A DNA stretch of 64,000 nt from Myoxocephalus aenaeus (taxonomy: Eukaryota > Chordata > Actinopteri > Perciformes > Cottidae): NCBI GenBank assembly GCA_038501785.1, contig JBAMJR010000011.1, positions 1,996,001 to 2,060,000 of the forward strand, in the 5' to 3' direction. Shown piece after piece: positions 39,698 through 53,924 of the stretch (its first letter is position 1; every line of letters begins with the position of its first letter). The position numbers were made by a program, and so were the translations under genes. Below the pieces are notes generated by a model that was given only the letters and a program-made list of their open reading frames with translations, had not been told where the DNA came from and did not search any database.

Positions 39698-40582
39698 CCA
39701 TCCCATAACAGTCAAACAAGGAACTCCACCAAAACAAAAAATTATGAAAATGATGTTAAGTGCAACTCAGTGGTGAGAAGCAGAAAGGGAGAGATACAAG
39801 AAGAAGCCTTTGAGAAATGAAAGTAACGAGAACAGAAAAAAATAACAGAAAACGTCACAGAATATTTTCAACAATATCATCTCACAATTTTTCTTTTGCC
39901 ATAATTATACTGTTGTTTGACAAAATGTAAATGTGCTTTCCTCACTAATTTGGAAATAGTCAACACAACATGCCTACAGACTGTATGAGACTGTGGCTCT
40001 CCATATACAATATTGGTATCTTTTCCCTTCTATAATAGAGAGAACTGTGTGCTGAAGGTTTGGGCTTCAAGAGCTTTCTATTCTGAATTAGTCAGCACAT
40101 CTCAGCTCATTCACTTAAACCCTCTCACAGAGTGCTTCACTTCAAACCACTGTTGCATGGTGCCACAGACAGAAACAATCTCGGTATTTTCTAAAGCTGT
40201 GAGACATGGAGAGGCAGGAAGGGTGAAAGAGACAGAAGAGACGGAGGAAGAGAGGAAGGAGAGGAGTGAGTCAGACTGTAAACACTTGGTTTGCGTGACG
40301 TTATCCAGCTGCCATGAAAACTGATCCAATGGCAAGCAAGTTCAATCTGACTGCTGTCACACACACACACGACCAACACTTCTCACACACATATTTACAT
40401 TTGTTATGACACCCATTAAACACACACACACACACACACACTCACAGGGGTAAATCACAGAGGTTGAGGTTAGATAGAGGTCTGTATGTGTGTGGGGTAA
40501 GTGAAGAGGCGACAAGTCACGGGGTAACCGGATCGAGAACGTGTTCAGTCCACAAAGTGAAAAGCTAGAGGCTTGATATCAA

Positions 40583-40583
<1 letters not shown>

Positions 40584-40645
<62 letters not shown>
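40584..40645. repeat. (CA)n microsatellite, about 62 bp
   Basis: CA on the plus strand, preceded by shorter CA runs at 40360-40440. Confidence 0.97.
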
Positions 40646-40647
<2 letters not shown>

Positions 40648-41118
40648 GAGCACCCTGCCAGCTAAAGCAGCATCCCACTTTAAACAATCACATTTGTACC
40701 CTTTTCATTAGGGTGAACGTGTTAATGATCAGTGTCACTAAGTGTCACTGCTCTCCGTCTCCATCGACGAAACAGAAAACATTAAGACACAGCCAACAGC
40801 TCCAGCTGATTGAAAAGTTTAAAAAAAGGTTTCAACGGTGTCATGATTGACCGTGAAGGTCGTTAAATGCGTTCTGTATAAGGGCTAGATTAAAAATGCT
40901 CTCCAATGTGGATACATCTGATAAAAATGACCTTGGGTTGTACAGTAGGAGATTTTGTTTTGTTTTAAGTACAGCCAGGGTGGCCAAGAACGTGTCATGG
41001 AGAGTTACTATCGTGCAGGTTTTCATTCCATCCGATTACCTCACCTCTACTTGAAGTCTTTGGTTGTAAAAACCCTGCACATAGTTGGCTCTGCGTGGCA
41101 CGTAGTTGGCCACCTCTA

Positions 41119-41346
41119 GGTGGCTGTGGCTCAGGAGGTGGAGCACATTATCTTTTCATCATGTCTGCATGTTGAAGTGTCTTTGAGCAAGACACTGACC
41201 TCAAGTTCCGACCGGTGGGCGGGCCAGCACCTTGCATGGCGGCTTCGCCACAATGGTGTATTAATGTGTTTGTGAATGGGTGAAAACATTGCAAAGTACT
41301 ATGTCTGGTAAGGTAGAGAAGCGCCATTTAAATGCAGTCCATTTAC
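41119..41346 (+). mobile_element. tRNA-derived SINE-like element, copy 2
   Basis: Same orientation as the copy at 29273. It has GGTGGCTGTGGCTCAGGAGG at the head and the shared body motif GAAGTGTCTTTGAGCAAGAC. Its 3' half (ACCGGTGGGCGGGCCAGC, then TGTTTGTGAATGGGTGAAAA and GCGCCATTTAAATGCAG) is typical of a related teleost subfamily. The B-box region is degraded. Confidence 0.75.
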
Positions 41347-41423
41347 TACTGGTGATGTACAGTATGATGGTATGTTTGCGTACTGATTTAGTTACTAATA
41401 ACTTGGCTGCAGCAAAAAAGGAG

Positions 41424-41692
41424 CAGTCCAACATTTTTGAGAGAAACACGCTTATTCGTTGAGTTATAGTTAAACTAATGGAATATAACATGTTAATTAG
41501 TAAGCTTGAGATGTGCTATTAGGCAGGTTGCCTTTGGACCGCGTTAAACTAGCTGTTTTCCTGTTTCAGGTCAATACAATAAGCGAAGATAGCTGGCTCC
41601 AGCTAAATAACTAATGTAATGTAATGTATTTATCATCCAACGCTCGGCAAGAAAGCAAATAAACTTATTTTCCCAAAACTATCCCAACAAAA
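41424..41692 (-). mobile_element. Foldback MITE-like repeat, reverse copy
   Basis: The left edge (GTCCAACATTTTTGAGAGAA, then CGCTTATTCGTTGAG) and the right edge on the other strand (TTTTGGGAAAATAAGTTTAT, then TTGCTTTCTTGCCGAG) are imperfect inverted repeats. The interior, read in reverse, carries the AGCT/GGAAAACAGCTAG-type core also present at 1700-1862. Boundaries are approximate. Confidence 0.55.
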
Positions 41693-42531
41693 AAACGTTC
41701 CGTCCCCTCCACCTTTCTCTGACGCTCATTCCTCAATACGGCTGACGCAATACAGACCTTACTGCTACACATTAGAACCAAAACAAGTCTGAGAGGGTTG
41801 ACAGTCATACTTCTATTTTCATATTTCAAAATTTCAAAAACCCTTTCCCTGGAGTTATAACCTGCTCGGACCAAGTTTCCATGTCTGCCCGGCCTACTGT
41901 ATCTACTCAACCCCACTCCTTACCAGAGGATGATGGTAATGCACAATTTTGAAAGAGGAGGATGATAAGATTTTACTGGATTCAAATTGTTGTGGTGCTT
42001 TAGCTTGAACAGCAAGCTTATGTAATATGATCTGAAGACCCAATTCTGTATTTCTGGTTCTCTGTGTTTTTCAGTCGCTCCCTGTTGCCCCTCTCCCCCT
42101 CTGAGAGAGAGAGAGATAAAGAGCATTAAGTGAGAGAGAAACAAGGGGAGAGGAATGTGGTGCCATCACAATGGGTTTGTCAGGAGAAATTGTACATTTC
42201 CTTCAACAACTTCTGATTCCCATCCCACTCCACCCACCTCGGCACATCAGAGCCCAACACCCAACGCCAACACAGCCGGCTAATTAGTAGAGTACAGTGG
42301 CTGCCGGACCGATGAGGGCCTGTGTTTCATCACGCTCTCATTTGTTCCTAAATCCCATTAACCTTTTGGACGGGCTGGTGCTTTGATATCTCAGCTGTTT
42401 ACAGCTCCCTCTGCTTTCTAACAGCGTTATGTTTCAGGTGCTTGGCTGACTGGAAGGACTAAATATAGGCTCTATGTAAGAGATTTCCCTGGAAAGGGAG
42501 ACACTCTAGGGGCAGGGGGTCTGCTTTGTGC

Positions 42532-42533
<2 letters not shown>

Positions 42534-42611
<78 letters not shown>
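42534..42611. repeat. (TG)n microsatellite, about 78 bp
   Basis: Pure TG on the plus strand, 1.4 kb from exon 2. Confidence 0.98.
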
Positions 42612-42612
<1 letters not shown>

Positions 42613-43999
42613 ATGTACATGTCTGACTTGAGAACCTAATGTACTCAGAATGTGAGTAGGATGTGTGAGTCTGTGCAAAAACGTACTTGTGTTACATTAG
42701 ATATTACAAGTTATGCAGCCGTCATTTGTACAAAGCCTGTAAAAACACATTTAACCTTTTGAATTTTGTCCATTTGAACTCAAGAAGCAAGCTGCCAATG
42801 AAATGCTTCGAAAAACATTAGTACGTTATTTTACAAAAAATGTAACTGAAACCATGTCTGACTCATCACGCTCGTCCACTAACGCTCAAATCATCGCTTC
42901 TGCTAACCAGCCAGTCTGTTTTTATGTATGCATCACTGCAGAACCCGTCCAGCATAAGGAGACCAAAATGTGCCTTAACGGTACAATCTGTATAGCATAC
43001 GACAGACACCATCTATCCTGAGACGCAAAGTAAACCCCCCCGCCAAATCCCTTTTGCAGAAGAAATATAAAACTATAACAATTGTGTCAACTGCAATACT
43101 GTATCAATAGTATACATATTATATACTGAGTTACCAGTTTAATAGGTTCACCTGGTTAAAACGAACACAGTCTACTACAACAGCTCAAACAAGAAATCCT
43201 CCCTTCATGAAGACTGTAATGTTCAGTTGTTGACATTTTGGACGCATTTTTGGTGAATTTTAACAAACTACATATTTAAAAATTATCCTAAAATGCAATC
43301 AAGCATTTATAGGAGGACCATTCTTTCAGACTGTATCAGCGCCTATTAAACTGACAATGGAGTATATTTTATCTTTAGATTTTACGATTCAAATAAAGGT
43401 GGAATTTTATTTATTTGAGTCATTCAGAGACAAATTAGCATTAATAAATAACTGGCAGTCCATCATATACATCATAAAATCACTATCAGTATATCAGCAG
43501 TATTTCAAATGTATATTTAGCAGAACTGTACTCACCGAGTAATGAGACAGATCTTGATCACTGGAGACACAGGCTTAAGTGTGACCCCTCCACTATTTCT
43601 ACACTATGCAAAACAAGTGTTTCAGTTGTGCCATCACTACCGCACGACTTTCCATATAACTATGAATACAATTTTGTGATGAAAGATATGACATTGCTGT
43701 ATGCTTAAGGTTTGGTATACAGGATCATTTGAGCTGAATATCGGTGTGTATGTGCTCTTGTACGTCTATCTTTGTGAGGACCAGTCGGAGTTTAAGACTG
43801 AGGACATTTTCTATTCTTCAAATGGCTGGTTTAGGGTTAGAATTAGGTGACGTTCATGGTTAATCATTTAGTTTTGATGGTTAAAGGTTATGGTTAGGAA
43901 GTGCATTGCGTCGATGAGGGTCCTCACAAATACAGGGGTACAAGCGCACGTGTGTGTGTGTGTTTGTGCGTCTGTATGTCTGTTAGGTGTGAGTTTTAC

Positions 44000-44066
44000 C
44001 TGTGCCTTTGTTCCGGTCCACAAAGCAGTATTTCAGTTCATATTCTTTCAGAATCTCATGGACTTC
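44000..44066 (-). CDS. raver1: raver1 exon 2 (residues 94-115 and first base of codon 116)
   Basis: A 67-nt exon too short to stand out as an ORF. It was found by looking for the missing middle of RRM1 between exons 1 and 3. It reads EVHEILKEYELKYCFVDRNK then GT, closely matching the raver1 helix 1 to strand 3 segment. The acceptor is TTTACAG and the donor is GTAAAAC. It begins phase 0 and ends phase 1, which fits exon 3 starting with the last two bases of an Ala codon. Because 67 is not a multiple of three, skipping it would break the frame and destroy RRM1. It is the only coding sequence in about 34 kb. Confidence 0.93.
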
Positions 44067-46314
44067 CTGTAAAGAGACACAAATAGAGAAACACAGGAGT
44101 TGAGCTGAGAAATCAATAAGACGTCAGAATAACACTTGATCAAATCTAAACAACAATTTTATAGAAAATATTTCTAAATTTGTCAAGAATAAACATGAAT
44201 GCCACACGTTATTAAAGAGATGTCTTCAAATGAGAATTTACAGTGACAATAAAAAATATACTTCTTGGTATTTGTATGCGACTACTGCTCTTGCAGTTAA
44301 ATTCAAGTGAATCAAGTAATCAGTTTTTTCAGCGACACACAAAATGAATTACTTTTACTGGAAATGTACAATTAAAAATGGTCAGCAGACACAAATCTGT
44401 AGTAACTACGAGAAGTAAGTCACAGTATCTCATGACGGTACTATTCTAACAGCAAGACAGTTATTTTTAACTAACCAGCTGCTTTCAATAACTATAGGAA
44501 TGCTAACTTGAGTTTAGGTAAATCTTAGAAAAATGTATTTATTTTTTTGCTCATCACAGCGACAAAACCTTATTTTCTCCACTTCCTATACAGTAAACTC
44601 TTTGATCAGAGACTCCTCCAATTGCAGTAATTATGTTCTTTGTTTTGTTTTTTTAAGTGTATTTTCAAAAAGATAAAAAGCTTTCTGCCTAATGTCAGGC
44701 TCGTAATCACAGCAGCCCACAACACTGCACTTCAATCCAGGCGAGGGACAGACACACGGCTGCAAATCAAAGTAATGCATTTGGAATTTATCTTTCAAAG
44801 TAGAGTGTAGTGCCAGAGATCCTCACATCTTTTCTGAGTGACTCCACTGCTAACTCTGCTGGCCTCGGGTTCCTTCCTGATGGGTCTCACTGTTACAGAG
44901 TCTCTACTGCACACAAGTAACCGCACAAACTGGTCAGAGCTTGGCAGTAAGTGTTGTATTTTAGATGTGCTCCTGTGATATGAGTAACCTCGTGGATGCA
45001 GTCACAGTGAAAACCTGTCCAACAGTTTCAGGTCAAACAGGAGCACAGCGGAGGCGTAGGAACTGAGCAGTGAGCAACAAAACAAAACAACGAATAAACA
45101 AGATCAACTGCCACTGTGCTAAAACAACCTGCGGGCCACGGTCTAAACTCGGTCACACTGAAAAGGTCACTTCAGCATAAAGCAATTATTGTTAAGTGCC
45201 TCAGAGACGAGCTGTGATGGCCGGTCTACAGCAGAATGATGCACATCAGGGAGGACTTTCAGAGGGTTTTATCCACCAGACACTCTGGATTGACCATGAT
45301 CATGTCTGTATGATGTAGAGATACTCTCACCCTCCTTATGTTGTCCTTTCCACTTACATTCAAATTCAAACCAAACTTTTTAAATACAGTAATCAAATGT
45401 GAATTTGCATGCAGGGTCCCAAATAATAATTTGGCTTCACGTATGTTAGCTGAAACTTTAACGGCCAGACAGTTTATTTATCAGGCAAATAAAATAATAA
45501 TAAATTACTTTTTTTGCGATTGCAATTTGCTATTATTACTATTTTGCATGTTATCTTGGTCTCATATGCGATTCTTTATCAATATTATAGTTGTGTGCAG
45601 TAATACTACTCACACTAACCGTATCCATTCAACTATTTCAACACTAAAGTTCATAAATGGGCCTGAATGTCAACAAAAGGAAGATGAAAGTGAAACCAAT
45701 CTTTCAAGAACTGATTATTATTTGGGAGGATGCGGCTGTCAGCTAATTTTGCCCAAACCCTGTGCTTTTATTCAATTTTACTCACTTCTATTCAAAGAAT
45801 AAAACAAAGAAATGAACTCATGGTGATACAATGATCACATTTCACATGAGAGTGAAAGCAGGTTTGACATTTCCGGGAGGTCGGGTGTACAGAGAACACT
45901 TCCAATCCCATTTATCACATGGTTTCTATAAAGACAACAATGACGCCTTCTGAAGTGTACATTTATTCTCTTTTCCTTTCTCTCTAACATGATCTAGCCC
46001 ACTCATGAACACAGTGAGCAGGAATGTGCCATACGAGTGAAGGCCACGCGAGGCAGCTCACGCTGAGGGTCACGCTCACTCGCCCTTAAAATCAGAGCAG
46101 AGCCGGCTGCAGTCGCTGAGAGGGACACAATGCAGGTTTCTAGGGGGTAAAGCTGAGCTCTAGGAACTGGAATTCTGACATAAAAGGTACCAGATGAAAG
46201 GAAAACCTCATTTCCTACTTGAGTGAAGAAGATAAGCAACCAAACAGGAACTTGTATTAAAAATCAAGTAAAGCAGCAGATATTAAAATGGTAGTTATTG
46301 CAGTACTAAACAGG

Positions 46315-46570
46315 ATGCAGACGCTGACGTCGCAGAGTACTTTGTGTCAGTCAGACGAGGTTGAATTATGCCCCTCAGTGTTCCTTCTCTCTTCGGTGGC
46401 GTTGCATCACTCGTCGCTGTGCTGTTCTGTACTTAAATCGTGCTGCGAGTTGGTTTCGCACAGCACCGGCACATTACAAGACACTTCAAGACTATTTTTA
46501 GGAGTCCAAACAGTCCTGCCTCGCTTCTCCGCCAAACAATTTACCAGTTGAGCACACCATGCCGCACGTT
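46315..46570. other. CpG-rich patch in intron 1
   Basis: I count 16 CpG in about 250 bp at roughly 50% GC, close to the number expected without CpG depletion, whereas the surrounding intron has few. It contains a plus-strand ORF of 87 codons (46288-46551) without recognisable motifs. It could be a young transposon, a distal promoter or an unmethylated enhancer. Confidence 0.6.
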
Positions 46571-48484
46571 TTTTTTATGATATTCCAGTTTGTTTCACCC
46601 TATTTCCTTTATACGTTCCATGTTTTAATGTCGTTTTTACTTTCATTATCCCTTCACGCTGTTCTATAATGTTCCACTTTGTTTCATTGAGGTTCCAAAT
46701 ACGCCATTTCAACAGCTTCCTAATTAACACCACCATAATAGCAAAGCGGCGCTCACCAGTGTTTCAAAACCGCCACTGGGCTCAGTAAAGAGACAGCGGG
46801 ACCACATACTGATAGTCTCTCATACACTGCAAATCATGATTTTATATTTTGACACAAATAGAGCTACATTTCGATGAATCGTACCACTACAGAGATGGAT
46901 ACAGTTGCAATAAACCTTGTTAGACTTTTAACATCATTACATATTTAAAAAGACACCTGTCCATTGCAAGTCTTTCTGACCGGCAGTGATTAAATGGAGA
47001 ACCTGGACAGTATGAGAGTAGAAGTAGTGGGACACGCCGTTTCCTGTTCAAGCCTGGTCGACAGTATGTTCCTCAAGCTGTTCTATAATATATAACGCAT
47101 GTCATTCTGTTCCATAATGGCCTATACTGGCCTCTCGCCGTGTTTTAATGCTTTAAGAAGATGACATTTACAGCAAGGCCAGTCAGCACCCAGCACCAGC
47201 CTGAGGCTCAGGGCCACTGTCTGCATGCATACACACACTTGGAGCTTTAATACTAAAGCAAACTGCCCGGAGACGATAGACCTGATAAGGAATGCAGGCT
47301 GCCTCACAGCTGGTAAGACCAAGTGGAGCTCATGGGCGTAGGATACGTTCATGAAGGAACATGAAGTCAGCTGATCAGCAGCTTCACAGGCGTTCACTAG
47401 AAATGCATCCATTGCAATTTTCTTGGCCAATTAAAAAAAAATATTAAGTCTAGCCCTGCCGATTACAATTTTTTGTAATTATGATTTTCTTTCTAAGAAC
47501 TATAATTGACAGCAAGGTTCACCGTCCCCAAAAGTATTTCAACAGTCCAAAAGTCAGTGGAAACCGTCAACAATTCTAAATGTTATTTGTTTACTTTGTT
47601 ATTGGCAGCTATAGTGGTTATTGACATAAAAACACATCAAGAATTGAATGAATAAGAAATAAACGATCGGAATCGAATTAAAGATTTTGTTTGGATTAAA
47701 AAGTTTCCTCTCTAATTTCCATTTCATATTGCTGTGGATACATATTGTTTAACTGTATTCATTGAAGAATCTCACCAAATTTGAACACATCATGATAGCG
47801 TTATAATGTACCTGTTGCCCAATTCTACTTTTTACTGAGTAGAGCTTGAAGGCACCATAATGCAAATCAATGTCACCTTGTTAACATTCGCTGTGAGCAG
47901 GACTGATCGAGGGAGAGACTGCTGTCAGCAGAAGAGCCAGTTACTGTGATTACTCTGAGCAGCCTGCATGTTATAATATAACAAGTGTCTGATTACATTT
48001 CTGTTTTTAAGGTTGTGCCTTGATGAAGAATACACATTGTGGCCAGTGCGGACTCACTAACCAAATGACGCCTGGGTGCTACTTCAGGCCCCCGCACTGT
48101 GTTGACTCCTTGACTTGATCAAATGCCAACTGTGGGTCCTAACTGCAGGTCTTAATGCAAATGCCCCCTTCCTGCTTTTAGTTACCACTTGTAATTACAT
48201 TATGTCTGATCATGATCTTCGCTTACCTTTTGTTCTCTGCTATTTACATACAGTCTATTCACTGCTTTGGCTATTATATATACTATATAACATGCTTTCT
48301 TTTCATTTGCTCTAACATAGCAACCCCCTACCTGGACTCCCTCAATCATTAACTAAACCTCAACCCAAATTCTACTCTCCATCCCCCAATCCTTCTTTTT
48401 ATCGCTCTAAATTGTTGTGCACTTATAATCACCTGCAGCCTTGTGGCACTTTTGTCAGGTGGAACTGCTGCAGCACTTATTCTT

Positions 48485-48560
48485 GAAGGCTTCCCTTTGT
48501 ACCTCATTTGAACTTTGCATCGGACAAAAGCATCTGCCAAACTAATAAATGTAATATCAG
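48485..48560 (+). repeat. Teleost SINE/LINE-type 3' tail fragment
   Basis: Contains TCGGACAAAAGCATCTGCCA followed by AACTAATAAATGTAATATC. This is close to the GGATAAAAGCGTCTGCCAAATGAATAAATG tail shared by many fish SINEs and their partner LINEs. The upstream part was not recognised. Confidence 0.6.
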
Positions 48561-49305
48561 TGTAATCCAGCTTCCTGTTGGGAGAATAATGAAAGACATG
48601 CAGCCCAGAGAAGCATGTTCCAACCTAAATGCTACACAACCACTTTGGTGTCTTGCCTAATGTAAATTGGGCAAGAAATGTGTCTTGAGCGTCAAAATAA
48701 AAAGTGCCATTAAGACAAATTATATTGGGTGTGTTTGATCTTGTGATGATCAGCAGCATCCAGACCTGCAGCATCACAAGGATACCGAGTTGCAGCATCA
48801 AAGATACACCAGTTACATTTCTCAGCAGTGGCACAAGTCAATTCTCCTGGAAAGCTGCAATGTGCTTTTTGAACATTAAAGTATGTAAACATGTTCAAGT
48901 AGAAAACCCCAAAATACAAGTATGAACCTGAAAAATTACCATCTGTCCCCTCTAAATGTCATAGTTAAGTGTAGCTTACTATCATTTCAAAGCACTGGTA
49001 AATCTCATCCTTGTGCTTGCAGCAACTGTCCTTCCAGTCACAGCTCTACGTCAATTCCCTATAAATAAAGAGCAAACTGACTACAAATAGCCTTTTGACC
49101 CTTCTGTCTGGCAGTTCGTTTGCCAATTTAGATATTTCTAATTCCTCTGCTGCACTTTGTAAGTCACTCTGACGCGACTCGTATTCTGTGCAATGGAAAG
49201 TGTACACGGTGAAATAAATGCAAGGTGAGAAAACCAACAGGCCAAGAGGAGAGAGAGGGAGAGGAAAAATGTTCATCCATTACACAAACACACTCCTTTT
49301 GTGTG

Positions 49306-49332
49306 TTTGTGTGTGTGTGCGTGCGTGCGTGC

Positions 49333-49363
<31 letters not shown>
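49306..49363. repeat. Compound (GT)n/(GC GT)/(GA)n repeat
   Basis: Short TG runs with GCGT interruptions followed by (GA)n, ending GGGGTGGGGG. Confidence 0.92.
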
Positions 49364-49758
49364 GGGTGGGGGATTAGCGGACAAACACACACTGCATGGC
49401 CTCCTTACCGGCAGTAACTGTGTCCTTGACCTACTGATAGAGTGATATGTGCTACAGAGTGAGAACAAGAGGATGAAGCTCTGGTCTGCCAGCAAGCAGA
49501 ATGCTACACACACACACCACTACTGTGTTGTTTCCAATTATTAGCATGACAATAGTTCCATTGTTATGTTTCACATTTATAGAGAAGTTAACATTTTAGT
49601 AGTACTGTACTTTTAAGCATTGTAAGTTGCTGTAGTCTGTAGACACATAGTTTAGGAATGTGCTACTTATTCATTGGAAAATATAACAATGCATCTCTAA
49701 TAGATCAAAAAAACACTGTTTTCCATATTTGGTCTGAGCCAAGCTTCGAGTGAGAGTG

Positions 49759-49802
<44 letters not shown>
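49759..49802. repeat. (GT)n microsatellite, about 44 bp
   Basis: Preceded by GAGTGAGAGTGAGA, so a compound repeat with a diverged left end. Confidence 0.96.
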
Positions 49803-49804
<2 letters not shown>

Positions 49805-52800
49805 ACAGGTAGCTCAAACCATGCACAGCACAAACCGCTGACCTATCAAATGCCTGCCAGGAGAGCTTCTTAGAAAACGAGCACACTTACATATTGATAC
49901 CAGATAAACATAAATACACACAATTGCAGAAATTTCTGTTTCTCTTTTCTCTCTCAAGCACATTCTCAGAGTTTTCACACCTTGTATGTTAGTTAAACAA
50001 CCTCACTCTGCACTGGGAGACATCCTCATTTATATATGTTTTTATTCGTCTCCTCTTTTATATCTTCCTCTTCCCCCAGGCTCTCTTCCTCTCTTCCTTG
50101 ACCTCCTCCTGTCCTTGTGCCTCCCCTCAAACTCTTTTCTCCTCTCTCTCATTTGTATTTTCCTGCTTTATCCTGTGTTTGCTCTTTTTTAATGTTGGAC
50201 TTAGCAATGGCGGTCTGGTTGTGTTTTAATACAGAGTTGCTGTTACCCTCTATGACGGAGAAAAAACAGCGAGGACATTGAATCAGATCCTTCTTTTTTT
50301 CTAACTTAATGGTAAACAGTGATAAAAGGCTTCCTATCACTACATGTCAATTCACCTCTTTAAGTTCTGTCTTTGCTTGCCTTCTTCAGTTTTGGTCATT
50401 TCTAGTAGAGTAGAAATGTAATGTAGATGATGCATTAAAGCACAACAGCTGGAGCAGTGATTCTAACCCATAATCAACCTTGGCTGTCACGTGGTCTGAG
50501 AGCTACGCTATGCACTGTCAGGAAGACTCTTATGTGGCCAACACAGGCTCTCAGTGAACAACTTTACATGAACACACTGTATTCATCACCCCAACGTGCA
50601 TCCTTGTGCGCAAATGGAGTTTTGTTGTTGTTGTTATTACCTTGTAGATGGAGTAATTGGGACACCTATGAATTAATGCCGATGAAAAATGAACTCCCTG
50701 ATTGTTCATGGATCTGTTGTACATGAAGATGTTGTGCAATTGTCTTAGCATGTACAGAAAATAACTACTAATATAAATCACTTTCTTATTTGCTAATGAT
50801 ACGTAACACTATCCACCTCTCAGGTACAGTAAGTGGGGAAGGATACAAAGTTTTTGCCTAATTCATCTTTATCTACGAAATAATTGACAAAATGGGTTCC
50901 CAGCGGATCTCGGGCTTAGCATCCGTGCCATTATTCACAATATTCTGAAAAATAGTTTTAAGCCTCGAGCTCAGTGTACCATTCACTTCCATCTTTATCG
51001 GTTACTTGACTCAGAAAATCTGAAGTTGGGGGAGAGGTGGCTGGAGCTGCGGTGGCACAAGCTTTAAGTAGTCATAAATAGTGTGTGATTGCCTTAATCA
51101 AACAAAACAGGTCTCAAAATAGATTTCCCTTTATGCCTTAATAATGCCCAAAAAAATTAGCATATCATATTGTACTGTATCGTTGTATAGAAGAGATGTG
51201 GGGAGTTGTCCATGTCACTTCTACATTCGGTTGCTCCTGTTTGTCGAATCCTTTTGCTTTTTTCAGAGAGTAGCTGGTTAGATTGACATCAGACAGGACA
51301 GAACCAGTGGGCTGAGGGAAGCAGGTGGCTTGCCCTAAGACAGGACTAATTCTGCTGTCACCATGTGTGAGCCCACCTCCCTCCCCCATCCACACCCACC
51401 CGTCTCTGCTTGGCTCTGGCCCTGAAGCCACAGGGTTCACATTATTTTCTCCCCTGAGAACGCAGTCACTCCTCAGATCTCAACAAAGTCCAGCAGACAT
51501 CAGGTCAAAACTCAATTTAAGAATATTCATTATATGTGTTTGCTTGCAGTAACCAAAATAATACCATATAATACAAATTCAAATGTATGCAAGTGCGACA
51601 GCGATAGATAGGACTGTAGTCAACCAAAAATATTATGTCTACTCTTCAACAAATTGACTGGTTGGGGGAGAAAAGAAAGTCTGCATGTCGCATCGTAATA
51701 TGGACCAACCAACTTACCAACCGACCAGAAGGTGTCAACCCCATAAGACGTGAAATATTTTAGCTTTATTTTTCTTTGCTGTAGACATTTGTAAGAGTGT
51801 TGAGATGTCTTAAATCTGATAAAATAACCTAAAATGATGCACCTAGATGTTGAACACTCCTGCAAACGTTTTTTCTATTTCCGGCATGTTACAGCACTTT
51901 AGCTTTGCATTAATGTCAGAAAATTACACTTAACTGCAACTCTGCAACCGGATGTGTGGATGTGTGGAGACGGGAGGAGAAGCTCGGAGACATGAAAGCT
52001 AAATGGGCTCTTGTAGTAATTTATCGGCGCCAGCCAAAGCACAATGCACAATAGTTTGGATGTGGAAAGGTTAATGCCTTCTTCTGCAATTGAAATTACA
52101 CACTTTTGTTTCATTCCTGAATTGAAACAATCTAAGGAAGCTTCACATCACTGGACTTTCACTCAACAGGGAAGTAAGTATTGCTTTAAAATGGTAATGC
52201 ATAAACACAGGTTCGATATATAATGTAAACATTACCTTTTCAATAGCTTTCTTTAGAATATCTGAAAGGTAATAAAAAAAAGAGTGCTCTGCACAAATAT
52301 ATTCAAGAGATAATTGATTGTAACATTACGTCCTTATGTAAGGAGAGTACTGAAACAATCTCAAGATTCAACAGATTCAATTCATTGTAATGGCCTTACA
52401 CATACAATCTTATTATAGTAACTTGTGAATAGTTTGTCTTTCTTTTCACATAACCAACATGTTGTTTATTGACAAATGTCAAAATACTGCTAGATAAACA
52501 AAACACTTCAATAACTGCAACCCTGCATACAGTTCCTTTTCATTTGACACTAGATATCAAACTTTAATGTCATATGCATCTCACAAACTGGAAAAGTACA
52601 TTCTGTAGACTGAAGCTGTCTTACCCCAAAAGAGGCATTTTACATTTCGACAGGTGGACTTTATTAATAAAGGTATTATTGAGTAAAAGTTATCTTTTTG
52701 TATTCCATAAAGGCTTACAATCGTGACATTTGTGTCTTTTTTTAATCCCGACAGAATGACAGTTCATATTGTTCCCCATGGGTAGACTAAAACTCTAAAA

Positions 52801-53846
52801 TTGATTTATGAAAATAAACCTTTGACACGGGGGAGGATGGATGGGTTCATGCCGATAACTCTGACTCTGCCACCGGCATCTCACAAGAGAAATTGAAATC
52901 CATCAGACTGAGCAATAAGCACTTGCTACACTCTTGTCATTACTTGCTGTAGTTGCTGTATGCTTTTATGTTCATGGGCAACAAAAGTGGAACTTCTTGT
53001 TTGACCGTTCTCATTACTGAGGTGTTTGCTTCTTAGTAATGAATCCACTGACTGGATTTTATGTTGATATGTGTTTTCTTATCCAAAGTCGATGACAATG
53101 TGCGTCTGCTGTGTAATCATGAGGTTTCCCTTCATCTCACTTGATTTGTGTCTCAAACTCCAGTCGTCTGTGTCGCTGCTGCTGTGTGAACGTCAAGGAC
53201 CCTGAGCGTGAGTAAACGGGGAAACAGCCCTCTACCTTCTCTATCTCACACTAACACACAACAATGACTTTCCTGTCAAATATAAGCAGTCACAATTACT
53301 CTCCTTCAGTAGGCCTAGTGAAAGTCTATCATCAGAATTAACAAAACAATCTTGTATCGGCTATCAGTTGAAACATATCCATATATTTTATTGTTTAAGT
53401 TTGTATAATGTATCTCTGCTTTAACGATTACATTTGCCGCACTGTGAAATATATGAAAACATGCCCTTATTAATATCCGGATCATGAGTTTATCCATATT
53501 AGCAACCTCCTCTCCACCATCGCCTAAGATTTTAAAAAGCTTGTCATTAGAGTTTACAGATTATTTCAAGTATAGCTCATAGTTTCACCTCTATAAAGTC
53601 ACCGACATTATGACTTATGGAAAGTAAATAAACAGGTTGTATACACTTGTTGGTCAGTGCTCAGTCAGAAAAGTGCATCTTGAATGCCTGCAGGATAAAC
53701 AATTGCGGCACAATCATCTGGAAAATTGGAGGTAATACTACAGTAAACAACAAAATCACAACGCATGTGCATGCAGGCTCGTAATAAAGGTGATGAAGGC
53801 TGCCCACTGTCAGGAAGGGCAGATCTCATGAACATCTGCTGCTGCT

Positions 53847-53847
<1 letters not shown>

Positions 53848-53923
<76 letters not shown>
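53848..53923. repeat. (CA)n microsatellite, about 76 bp
   Basis: Pure CA on the plus strand. A shorter CA run lies at 54040-54062. Confidence 0.97.

Positions 53924-53924
<1 letters not shown>

Noticed and set aside
45338..45802. A 154-codon plus-strand ORF in intron 1
   Set aside because: AT-rich, runs of Ile, Leu and Asn, no domain or splice context. Long ORFs of this size occur by chance in 64 kb of sequence.
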